Below are positions 22,444 to 34,300 of a DNA stretch of 64,000 bases, piece by piece. How positions within the stretch are numbered: the stretch's first letter is position 1; each line of letters begins with the position of its first letter. Below the pieces are notes generated by a model. It saw nothing but the letters and a program-made list of their open reading frames with translations. It was not told the DNA's origin and ran no database searches. The translations under genes were made by a program, and so were the position numbers. This DNA comes from Xylogone sp. PMI_703. Taxonomy: Eukaryota > Ascomycota > Leotiomycetes. The stretch lies in contig JAJTUQ010000003.1 of NCBI GenBank assembly GCA_021399445.1, forward strand, positions 3,038,001 through 3,102,000. The letters run 5' to 3'.

Positions 22444-25173
22444 CTTCAGAGAACCGGCAAACAATAGCGAAATGCGATACAGAAACACCAAGCAGCCCGC
22501 CTCGAAAGGAAGTTTACCCAAGACCGGTTGGTCGGACTGTCAAGTTGCACACGAAGGAGGAAACAAGAGCAAACGCTCTTCAAGATAAGGTAAACTGGCA
22601 AATCAATGGGTGGAAAAGAGCGAATGTCACGACTCGAGAAACACAGAGTCCGAGTCGGTCAAGGGTATTTTCTTTTTTGGAGCGAGGCTAGGTTGGATGG
22701 ATACGATACAGGTCAATCCAAACCAAACAAACGGTGAGGAAGAATAAAAGATACAGAAGGGCAGCTCACGTCCCAGGAAGAAAAAAGAGGGAGAGAGCTG
22801 TAGCACACGAGAACAGCACACACAAAAAAACACGAAGCTCTTCTCGAAAAACGACTGGGGGAGGATAAGCAATTAAACCTGGGCTATCCACGCAGTAGGA
22901 ACAGCTCCTGCAGCATGCCTTATCAACAATGGCAGCCAAACGGCACAGCAACAGTAACAAGCAACGGTGAGAAATAAGGAAAAGAGTTGAAAAGAGAAGA
23001 AAATACCACCCAGGGGAGCAAATAGAAAGCCGTTGCAGGCTTCTCTTGCAGCAGGGTATCCGCGCCAAAATTAAACACTGCCAGCCGCAAACGACGAGGC
23101 GTGCGGAACGAGGCCCAGCGGATGGAGGAGAGAGCATGGGCTGACCCCTCGGTAGGTGGTCGCATTGTGAGCATTTCCAACCGTAATGATTCCCGTATCG
23201 GGACCAGGGCCGGGGCAAGGAAGAAGGGCTTACAGTGCCGCAATTGCCCTACAGAGGAAAGGCTAATCAAAGAGTTGCAGTACAGCACAACAGCGCGCAA
23301 CAGCACATAACACACACACAGCATACAGCAGCACACGGCAACAGAATCACGGGCTGCAGAGAGGGACGGGACTAGGTAGAGTCGTACCTGGTGGATCTGT
23401 ACAGCACAACACCGCAGGATACGAAGCGTTCTGCGAGCGTGCTGGGGGCCTCGTTTAGGGGATGCTGGGGCTGATCGCCCGCCCGTGTGGTGGCGCCTGT
23501 TGGCCATTGTCCTACATCCTACAGCGCACCGCAGCGCGGTACAGTCCCACAGCACAGGTATCATGCCCACTGTGATGGCGTGCACCCAGGCACAAATCAG
23601 TCGCTGAAAGTTCTCTCTTTCCTTCCAGCACAATACATTTACGATGCAAACCCGCCCTGCTGATAGGTGAGCGATCCCCTCTAAAAACGCCATCCTCGAG
23701 CCATCTAATATCCCCCATCTCACGTCTCACTCATCTTCTCTCTTTCGCGAGATTTAGCAATTCCTGCTAATTACTTAAAAGAATGGGATGTAAGCACCCG
23801 CGTCCGCTTCTCAGCGCTGGGGGGCTTGCTTCCTGGCTTCTTTCACGGTCCTGCTGTTCTTTGTATCCAGCAGTACTCCATACAGTAGCTAGCAACTACC
23901 GCATTGCCCCATCTAGAATACCCCGGGATGGACACATCAATGCACTTTCATCCCACCGCGCACACAGCACATCGCATCACTTGCGCTGAGGGCAAGCTAG
24001 TAACTCAACCCCACCCTAGATGCCCCGGCCAACCCAGCAAGCAACCATGAACTATCGAATAACCCCTCTCTTTCTCTCATCCCAAAATCCCATCCCATCG
24101 CGCAAAATCCCAACCAGCCGATCTTATCCTACTAAGATGCTGGCAACCTAGACATGCATTCCAACTGTGCCACCACTATATCTACAAGGCAGCTGGGCAA
24201 AGAAAAATCTCATCCAGTTGCCCGAATGAGTTTACCTACAGTTGGTCGACTAGCTTCAGTGAACTTATGCATGCACTCTACATACATACATCTCAGCTCA
24301 GTTGTGTCAGTACCTATCACGGTAAGGTAATTTGGATAATCCAAAGCCAAAAATAATATTTTGAGAGTGCACTTTGCGAGTAACTGAATCGCAAAGCTTC
24401 AATTGGGTTACTACAATATCGTATAAAGATTAATTGATAGTTCACATTGTTCGCAAAGGATAGACCCATCAAGAACACACAATCTTTTGAGACAAAGGAG
24501 ATTCGTTACTTTAAAAAGAAGCTATGAGAAGAACAACAGCTACCGACTACAAGATATGTATGCATGTTGCTTGAAATATGCGGAGAAGAGCCAGAAAAAA
24601 GGCAGAACAGCAGCAAGATAACCAACAAGGTGTATACATATACTGTTGCTGAGGTGTAAAACCAAGATATATATGTACTTCCTCTCTTCCTTTCCCCTGC
24701 TCTTCCCCAGAGGAACAGCCGCAACCTACACATTTCTATATTGCGCACCAGAGATATAACACGCCCAAACACGCCGCCCTAACAAAGAACTGAATGGGCG
24801 GGAGTCAGAACGCTGGCCAGTCCCATTATGAATTAATAAAAAAAATTAGTTCATCCAATCCCACCTCCCTCTCCCCTTCTTCACCCTCCGGCCAACCCTC
24901 CCCTTTTTCTATCCCACCTCATATCTGCCATGACGGCTATCATCATTCAAAGAGGAGAAGAAAGAGTGAAAAAATAAAAGCATTTTGCTTAGTCGAAATT
25001 ATTCGTCATGTGTACATTCTTCTGATGTTGCGCGCACCCAATTGATTTGTTACCCCAGTCTAAAGATCCCATACCCTAAACAGATGTTCCGAAGCCGCTC
25101 GTAAAATGAAGTAGATTGAAGTCTTATGTTCTTTTTTTGTCTTTCTTTTTCGTAATTTGATCCTTACCCTCTC
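22444..25173. other. Gene-free spacer with CA/CAG-rich tracts
   Basis: These 2.7 kb lie between two minus-strand genes. Around 22900-23420 the sequence is rich in CAGCAC/CAACAG and CACACA words. A long minus-strand open frame at 22923-23723 looks like low-complexity read-through and not a gene. 24000-25170 is pyrimidine-rich and AT-rich, and includes the GT2 3' end. I see no RNA gene or transposon. Confidence 0.4.
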
Positions 25174-28100
25174 TTACCACGAGAACGTCATAAGAGCTGG
25201 GTTAAGTGCGAGTGGAAGCAGCAAGTGACTTGCTGAGACCGTGGACATGGGAAGGATGGCAATGAAACTATTGATGCGCCAGTCGTATGGGACGAAGGGG
25301 GCGACGGAAAGAATGATCATGCCCGCAATGGCAATAACGGCAAACAGTATGGAGAATTTGAACTGGTGACCTGCGTTAGCATAGAGACAGCACTGACTTT
25401 GAATGGACAAATTTACCTTCTTCAAGACTTTTGGCACTTCAATGAAAAAGTTACTGAATTCGGCTTCCTTTGCGGTGGCACCCCAGGTCATGTCAATCTC
25501 AAACATGTGCGCAAGCAAGGCCTGGGACACGTGAAGAGAGAGACCACCTAAGAAGATTGCGAGGAGGAAAGTCCACTTGAGGTTCTCGAAGAGAGCATAC
25601 AAAAGACTTCTCTCGCCGATCCTGTATCGCATAACGGCGAGGGCAAGGTTTCCAAGACCGTTGAAGACAATGATGATAGAGAACCAGACCTTCCACGAAT
25701 CGATATAGTACTTGTCGAGATAACCATTAAACCATCCAATAGCAAAGTAGTTGGCAGTTGTGAGGATCCAGGCAGCACCAATGGCATAGTAGGTACCAAT
25801 ATACGAGATAATGGTGATCTTGGAGGTAAATCGAATGTTGGAAAACAAGAACTTGCGGAAGAGAGGAGTGAACGGGCCCTTGTAGATCCACTTGCGCATT
25901 GGATGGAAGAGAAGCTCGTTACATCCGTAGGCATACTTCTCCCAACGTGCAAGCTCGTCATAGACAGTAAGAGACACACCTTCCTTGAATCCGTCTCCAG
26001 CCCAGGCGGCTAATCGAATGGTATAACCGTTGACTTGAAGACGGAGAGACATATCGAAATCCTCAGATACGTGGGATTCAGACCAGAACTTTTCGTAGCC
26101 ATCCTCATCCGTATACGAAACTTGTTGAATAGCAGACCAGCGGAGAATAGCGTTGTGACCGACGAAAGGAGCAACATCACCGTTGGAAACAGTATATCGG
26201 ATGGCGCTGTAAATCAAATTGGTGAAGAAAGTGATACCGTTTTCAAAGTATGTATGGACGACTTGCATGACACCGGAGGAAAATTGCATGATACCAACTT
26301 CAGGAGACTGCTCCATCTCAGAGCAAGCATCCAAAAGACAGTCGGCTGGGACTCGGGTATCGGAATCAACTATTACAGGTCAGCCACCAGTCAGCCACTA
26401 TCACCACCAATATCTGTGAGCTGAAGAGAGGGGGTCCACGTGATGCTATTTCGGGATATTCAAACCCAAATCCGCCCCTCCCGCAGAGCCTCACAGAATC
26501 AAATCAATAAAAGGGAAACTTACTTAGAAGGATATAATCTCCAATGCGAATATTTCCGTCAGCCCAGGCACGTCCATTTTCCTCGAGAGCCTCCTTCAGG
26601 CATCGCTCGTAGGCTTGAGCCTCATCGGCCTGTGTCCAATCGGCTGGTCGCTGGATTAAAGCGAGTTTATCCTCGACCATACAAGAGATGTGGAGTGCGA
26701 AATTCATGTTCGAGGCCTATGCAAGTATGTGGTCAGCTCTCAGCTCTCAGCTCGATCTTGGCTGGCGGATTTTGTGGAAAATGGTTTGTGGACATTTCAC
26801 GACAAGGGTGTGCACACCCCCTTGGCAGAACAGCAAAACCACTTGGTTTCGTCCCTCACGATTTGCTGGTCAGGCCACAGCGAATCGCCATTCTGCTCAG
26901 AAGCAATGTTGAAGTGGAGATAAATAGTTGGCGATGCTTACTTTCTTGACTGTGATAATTGTCAGCGTAACTGTTATAAAACCGGGGCTCCCGGAAGACA
27001 AGACTTACATTTTCCTCTTCGGAGGAAACCTTCGAAATTATGCTTCGGTCTTGCGACCCATCCAATACTGTGGTCAGCATAAAACTCTATTCTGGCGCGT
27101 CGCTCTTCTTCATCAATGATTTGCAGACCGTCATCGTTGATGAAAAGATTGGCTGATCCACCTTGCAATTCGTATGTCGAGATAGCCTGTTTGATCGACT
27201 TAACGGTGGGCGCAATGACGGAACTAAGACCTTCCTTGTACACGGGGCACTGGATGGTGATGTGTGGCAGCTGTCCTTGGAGACGTGGTGGTGGGAGGGC
27301 AGAGTAGTACTTGGAGTTCATGGCCAACTGACGGACAGGACCAAACAACTGGGCCAAACAACCGATGATGACCTGACAGAAGAAAAGAGTGAAGAAGATC
27401 TGAACAGGCGTCAAGGCCAAGAATGCCAGACGAAGGTAGGAGTTGTCGATAGCAACTTCAATGGCCAACTGCCGGAAACCAGCACCCAAAGCAGCAAAAA
27501 TCAAAATGAGCGTAAGGCCGACCAAGACGGTGTTCTGTAGGTGAATAGGACGTTCTTCAGGGATGATTTCTCCCGACTCTTCGTCAATTCGGACCTCTTG
27601 AACCACTGGACCTCTCTTCTCTTCGTCCTCTGGGCCAGAGCTCTTCCAAACAAGCTCCATGAGCTCCGATTCAATGGCTTTGGCACGTGGAACCAAGTGC
27701 AAAGCATCATCGTCCCAAACAACAAGGAGACCCTCAGACGCAACGAAGGCGGCAAATTGATGCTTCCTAGCGCGGGGGAGATCTTCAATGGTAGGCAGAA
27801 TCTGAATGCGAAGACCGTTCAGCAGTGGAACATCCACCGCGTCAGGAGACCATTGCAAGAAAGTTTTAATGACTCTGGAATTGACAGTCATGGCGCACTA
27901 AGGAAAAATATCAGTTAGTATACATATGTTCATTCCGTTTTTGGGTAACTTCATTAGCATACCTGAACATTGAGTGCGGCGCATGCCAATGCAAACGAGG
28001 AAGCTCCCAATTGCGGAGGGCAGGCCATATAGTGATTTCTCGACTTTCGCAACAGAACACCTTCCACTTCTCCACTGCCATCACTGACCCAGAGATTGGC

Positions 28101-28340
28101 GCATTGCTGCTGGTAGAGGTAATTGACCATGACCTCATGCTTGATATCGTCCAAAAACGTCGAGCTCTGAGTTGAGCGATTGGAGATGGAATTTCTGGAA
28201 GAATGGACCCTGGATTGCGGGGGCATGAGTTCCATGTTGTAGTTTGGTTGTTGCGGAGAGGGCGCGGGCTTCTCAACCACGGCAGCCGGTGGTGCCACTG
28301 GTTGAGGCCTCTTGGTCTTGAAATAACTTCCAAGACCCAT
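25174..28340 (-). CDS. Family 2 membrane glycosyltransferase (polysaccharide-synthase-like)
   Basis: Six minus-strand exons, 27963-28340, 27009-27897, 26942-26949 (8 nt), 26524-26716, 25417-26369 and 25174-25362, join in frame to 869 residues. The N-terminal 240 residues are cytosolic, with a disordered Pro/Ser/Gln start. Membrane spans lie near 248-266 and 285-306. The GT2 domain begins at about 338 with TIQCPVYKEGL, then INDDG (379-383), WVARPKH, RRGKFKKASNMN, the metal-binding IDSDTR (Asp491, Asp493) and catalytic SEDFD (Asp593). Several C-terminal spans follow (ISYIGTYYAIGAAWI, FSILFAVIAIAGMIIL). This layout is that of processive synthases making cell-wall or capsule-like beta-glycans. 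The product is not readable from sequence. Fungal CelA/Tft1 mixed-linkage glucan synthases and CPS1-type proteins are the relatives I would compare first. The usual QxxRW is replaced by HPMRKW near 644. Confidence 0.87.
26942..26949 (-). other. 8-nt micro-exon of the GT2 gene
   Basis: On the minus strand the sequence reads ..tatcacag, TCAAGAAA, gtaagc.. . The preceding donor (T, gtaagt at 27008) and the next acceptor (tgcatag, GCC at 26716) need exactly these eight bases to restore frame. They give GKFKKASNMN, which follows the RPKH motif as expected for this family. The flanking introns are 59 and 225 nt. Confidence 0.75.
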
Positions 28341-31300
28341 GGTGACGGTGTTGCTCTGCTGGCGACTCTTGTGAGAGATCGTAACGGTTCACAGCAAGCA
28401 AATGGCCCAGAAGGGAGAGTTCAAAGGCTGGCCTCGAAGAACGTCTTTAAGGTTCAACAACGAGCGCAATTTGAGCGAGTGACTGGAGGTGAGATATTTA
28501 GGACCGGTTCATCTAGAACGACAGTCGGCGGGGCTGTCGATCACCCAGGATGGTTATCAACGAGGATCGATAACCGACAACGAGACGATGAGGGCGGTGA
28601 CTGTGATGCACAAATCTCGAGGAGTCCTTGCGGCAGGAAGCTCGTTGTCGAGAGTTCGTGGCCAGCAGACAACCTTCTGGATCGAACGGATGATGAAGGA
28701 CAGTGAGAAAAGACAACGAAGGCAACCCAGGAGCGCGCGACCCGGGGGTGTATATCGACCAGGCTAAACGAACGATTGCTGGGAGGGAAAGAAATAATGC
28801 CACCAGATGGAGCTGGCAGCCAAAAGCTTGGGAGCTAGCCCACGGCATGGGGCCCGTGGCGGTGGACCGCCCAGACCCAGCGTAGCGCCCTTGCCATGAG
28901 AAAGAAGTTGCTTTGAAGGCGTGGAAGTCGGGTTGCGATGCACCAGGGGGGTTGGTGGTTGGAGAGGGGCGAGGCACAGGGCCGCACAGCACAGAACAGC
29001 ACTTGGTAGGCAAGGGATTCGGGGTCGTGGTGGCAGCCATGCAGGGTATTGGAGGCCCGGGGCACTCTGGGACGCTCAGACGCGCCGGGCACGGTGGAAC
29101 AGTCGCTCCAAGCATGGCCAGCACGCCCCTCTCTCACTCGCCAGCGCCCGCGAGCAACGAGCCGCAGTCTTCGAGCACGCCCCCGTCAGCCAGATGGGAT
29201 TATTGTTCTGCAGTGTTGCTGGACCCCGAATCCGATCCAATGGCCTGCAGTCGAATGCGCAGGTGCATGCTGGGAGAAAAGAAGCCGTGTAAGCCGGTGG
29301 GTGAAGCTTTTTTTTGCCGGTCCGACTGAAGGTGACGGCCGTGAGGAGAAGAGCAAGAGCAGGCAGCTGCCACCGACGGACGCTCACACGAGTGCTGGGC
29401 TTTTTTCCAAGGAAGATCCAGTGGCATTGGGTCTACGCTATCAACGGCCAGAGACAGGCTGGCAGGACTTCTTCACCCGCCAGCAGCTGGCCAGTTACCG
29501 TTGATTCCAAACATTTGAGCAAGAGCCATTTGGACAGCGTCTCCAGTTGTCTCCAGTGTGTCCAGTGCACTGCTCCAGCCGAGAAGCCCCCCTGGGATGG
29601 CAGCAAAAAGTTTGACAAGTTGGACCCTGGTGCGCCGTCAATGGAGGGAAAATCAAGTTGCGGTTAGTTATTACCTGCAGTAGTCCCAACTGAACACGAG
29701 AAAGCTCGGGCCTTCCATCACCTCCCTTTCTGGGTTAGCTCAGGTACCAAGCCCGCCTACCATGTAGCGCGCGCTATCCCGGCCACGGTGCGGCCGTGCC
29801 TGGGGTATTCTGGACCTCTGGGGCAGATATTGGCCTGCCCCAGTATCAAGCTGCCACAACTGCCACAGCTGCAGCCTATCGCACATTGTACAGTACCCTT
29901 GTTCCCAGTTTGCCCCCGTTGCACATCTCTTCCAGCGGCAACGTTGCCAGGCCCGGATCGTGGGAGCACGCTTCCTTTCCAACAATTCCCACTTCCGCCC
30001 AAAAGAAGCCACGACTGCCCATTCTGGACCCTGTGGACTTTGAAGCCCCATTATTTTTTCATGGCTAGAACAAAAGAAATCGTCATCATTTATTGAATCC
30101 AATTTTAAATAGCAAGAAGTGCTTTTACTTATTGAATTGATAGATTATTCAATCAATCCGATCATTTACGAGCCGAGCCACCAACGGCGATAAGGTGCTG
30201 ATTCGTAGTGCTCAACTATTCCTCGGTGCAATTCTAGCCGGACAAAGCTGAGTAGAGCAGAATCCAACGGGCAGTACTCCGTACACAGTACCTACTACTG
30301 TGGAGAGTGCGAAAGGAACAACAAAGGTGTCAGCATCCGACGCAGTAGTAGGAAGTGCGTTTGCTTTCCGACACCATTTTAGGATGTCTTGCTTTGTTCC
30401 CTTCGTCGCTTTAGGTAAAGGCAGGCGAGTCACTGGCCAGATTCGGCACCAGACTTTGGAGAATGGGGAATTGGGTTTAGCAGCGCTGGCTTCGTCCGAG
30501 CCGAGTACGTACGCCGTACAGAAACTGGTACAGCGCTTCGCCTCGAGCTTAGCACGTGGATCCAGTCCCAATGGTTGGGAACCCTCGTGGGAGAGGCCGC
30601 TGTTTTACCACTGACACAGAAGCAAAGGTCGTCACTTTGCTTTCATAAGGAATGCCGAAAACCTGTGGAGGCTGAGCCGTCTGGTGGAAATGAAAGTGCC
30701 GCTGCAAAGTCTGAGCGACAGACAATGACGCACGCGAGCATTCCCGAGGCATTGCAGATACCGTAATTAAACAAAGGGTCGCTCGATAAATTTGGCTTAA
30801 AAGAGAGGTACGCAAACCTTCAAAGGTCCCCAAATTGGGCGTTTGTCTTTCCATTTCAGCTCTCTCCTTGCGGCTGAGCGCCCCGTGCAAGAAGTATCCG
30901 GTCAAAGAGTTTTCCTCACCGCAAGACTAGAGACACCGATCCAGTCTTGGGCGGTTCGAGGCCATCTGGTGAGACAAAAAGACGGTACTTGGCCGTGGCG
31001 TGCAAGTCGCCAAATCGCTACCCAGAAATTAAGTGCGGGAGATCAGCTCTGTCAAAAGAGAATGCGGCAACAATCGCATGATGGGTATGCGAGATCTCAA
31101 AAGGAAAATAGCCACGCAATCTTTTCGATGCTGAAAAATCCACATTCCAAGCCTTCTAACCACGGTGGATATCTTCAATGGGGCATTCTAGTAGACCTTG
31201 GTACCATGGCCTTGGTTTTCTAGGCTGGGCTCTCGTCATTATGGGCACGGCACAGGTGCTGCCCCTGAGCAGAAAGAGATTTCTGCAGATAAACCCCAGC

Positions 31301-34300
31301 CTTGTAGATAGGAAGGCTTCGATGCCCCAATGCATTGTGGATAATCCAGCTTATGAGAGATCTCACGGTCCAGTGTTGCCTTGGAAGGTTTGCATCCACT
31401 CGGGACGGGTAGAGAACGCTACTTTCCTTGATATCCCTCAGCCGGCCGAAGAAAGACGTTTGCAATGCTCATCTAATTGTGTAGTTTGGCGAACTATTAC
31501 TCTATATTTTGTGAGATATTGCTCCAGAATAGGAACAAACTTGGGATGAACTTGGCCACCTTCCCTGCCCTTCGTGAGACGGACAGGCAAGAGTTGCGAA
31601 GGCCCAGATGTTCTGTGTAACTAACTCATGCTGACCGGATAGGGTTGGATGCCGTTCTTACCGTACAGAACCAAAGATTAGAGGAAGCTGAGAACCGATA
31701 GCCAACGGACTAGCAGCTCTGGGTGGAATATCCCGACCCGCTGAGGCTTAAGATACCCGCTTAAGCAACCATTAGCCCTAGCACGATGGCTTCGCCGATG
31801 CTACCCTTCTATCAGTGCCAACAGTTTTGATATCCAACCACAACCAGGAAGGTTCGCCTCTCCCGGCACTATCGAAATCCTAACCAGGCGGCGTATCAGT
31901 TTTCCGGACGATCCCCAAACCGCTCGCCCTTATCTCGCCAACAATTCTTAGCCTTTGCGGCTCCAAGTCTAGATCTCGTAGCATTTATGAGAAAAGAATC
32001 GGGTTTTGGCTAAACGTCACCCCAATATTGGGCATGTTCTCAGCTTGACCCTAGAGAGTGGCGCTGAAGCGACCTCACTGGCTTTCCGGAACATTGTTCC
32101 CCCCGTCGAGACTGAATCGATCCCTAAAAAGCGTTGATCTTATCGCCATGGTTTTCATGCAGGTTGCGTTGGCAGGAAACAAATACGAAAGCGTCTACGA
32201 GACTTCAAGGTTCAATTCGCAAATGGAAGAAGTTTTACAGACTCGTTTAACCTCATGGGAATGCCGATTGGTACAGGTACCATATCCATGACCAGATGTT
32301 TGTTGAACGCCGAGGGTAGTGGGACCGGGCAGAACTGTAGGGCTTTCCTCAAGAAGAGGATTTATTGACCCACCAACGACGCCTGTGCCGAGAAAGGTTC
32401 CACTAGGGAGTGCATTTGGAGCGAGGAAGCCCTGAACGAGCCCCCAAGGATCATCGCACTGCCCAAATCTAAAATGATCCTCCCTGGGGTGTTGTGGTAC
32501 CGGTAGGCGATGCCGATCTCAGCACGCTGGCAGACCCAGCATGTGGTTTCTTATCAAATTCTCCTTATCATGGAGAATGCTCCGGTAGGGTACCGGTATG
32601 TCGATATCGGTGTCAATATATTGAAATATTCAGGACCCGCCAAGCCATATCAACGCCGCTCTACCCAATACACCGGTCGTGGGGCTGCAGTAATACAGTA
32701 TGAAGGCAAAAGATACACAATTTGATCTGGATGCCAGGGAGCACTGCATGGTGTCAAAGATGCTGTACTACGACAGTTTCAGTGACCCAATCAGTATGAG
32801 CACGGACTCGAGTATCGACCTTTTGAGTCGATATCAACCCAAGTCCTCCGATGCAGGAAACGCCATGATGCTGTCGCCATCCCTGAGTGTATGCACTCCC
32901 CGAGAGAAAGGTCCAGGGTTGATTTCCACTCGACGGCGTGCGCAACAGCTGAATGCCGCATGCCAAGAATGGTAGCGTTGAGGCCATCGCAGTGAAGAGC
33001 AACAACCCAAAAGGTGCCACAACAGCCGCGTTGCTGAAAATAGGCCCTCGGCTAGGGGAATGTGCGTCTCGGATGCAGCATTGTCCGGGCCTCGTCCTGG
33101 CGAAGGGCGGGACAGAACACCACTGAAAAACCTGCCCATACCCTTGGACCGCGTGAGAAAGGGGAGCAAAAAGGTATCTCTTCGTATATTTTGCCCATGT
33201 ACATACTGTGCCATCGTCACACACCTCTAGACTGTACTGTACTGTCCGATACCTGCTCCATAAGGTCGATACGGAGCCCAGTTCCGATCTGGAACAGGTA
33301 CTGTGCTACAGCATAGACGGTGAGATACGATCGGACTGCATACGCTGCCGTGCCCGGTGTCAGAGAGCACGTCAAAAGCACATGTCTCGCCCACGGCTGC
33401 AGATACGATCACCGTGAGACGGGATGGTTTTTGTTATGTAGAAAGTTGAAGAATACGAGGCGGGAAGGATTCGCAGTGAGGGGTTTAGATTGTGACTGGA
33501 TGCTGACATTCAAAGCGCCTCTCCGAATGGCCCGTTGGCAGTTTGTCGATTTCTTCTAATCATTCAATCATATAATCCATCCTGAGAAGTAGCAGTGATG
33601 GATTTTTCTTTGCCATGTCGTCATGCTCACAGGAACCCGTCGGGCTATTAATTAAGTCAGCAATCACACCGCGGGAGCTGTGATAAGCACTTGATGCATG
33701 GGAAGGAAGCTTTCATCCCAACTGTGTAGATCCACATACCGTAAACAACATAGCAAACGCCGTATTGGGAAAGGAAATCTGCACAACAAAACTTTTCACC
33801 AACAGAACAGAAAAAAGTCAGGCCAAAGAGGAAGAGGATCTGAGACATGAATCTCCATTACGAACCAAACGCTCAAAAACATCGCTTCTCAGAAATTGAC
33901 ACGATGTCAAACAGTCTAGACACACACCCCACTTCGCGTGCGCCTGCATCGACTTTGCATGAACAACAACCCATCATCACGAGAAACTAACAAGGTAGGT
34001 ACAGTAAAAAAGAGAAGGTAAGAAAAGAAGCAAGCAAAAGAACCGTACATCATGTACATGTACGTGCTAGGCATGAAAAGCCTCACTGCAACAGTACAAC
34101 GCCTGTGGTAACATAGGACTGTCGTAACTCTCCGGCAGTTGCATCCTAAATTTTCAGCTTCCCATGTGCTGGATCCAAACTGAAGAGTGTAGACCAGGGA
34201 ATATACAGAGGGCTGGAAAGGTAGGGATAGGAGCATCCTATTCATGCAGGCATGCCACGCTCTTGGTTTTATTATCCCCCGTTGGTGAGAGAAATCCCGT

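Noticed and set aside
22923..23723. Minus-strand ORF of 266 codons
   Set aside because: Composition follows CA/CAG low-complexity DNA, with Cys/Leu/Arg runs and no domain or homology signal.
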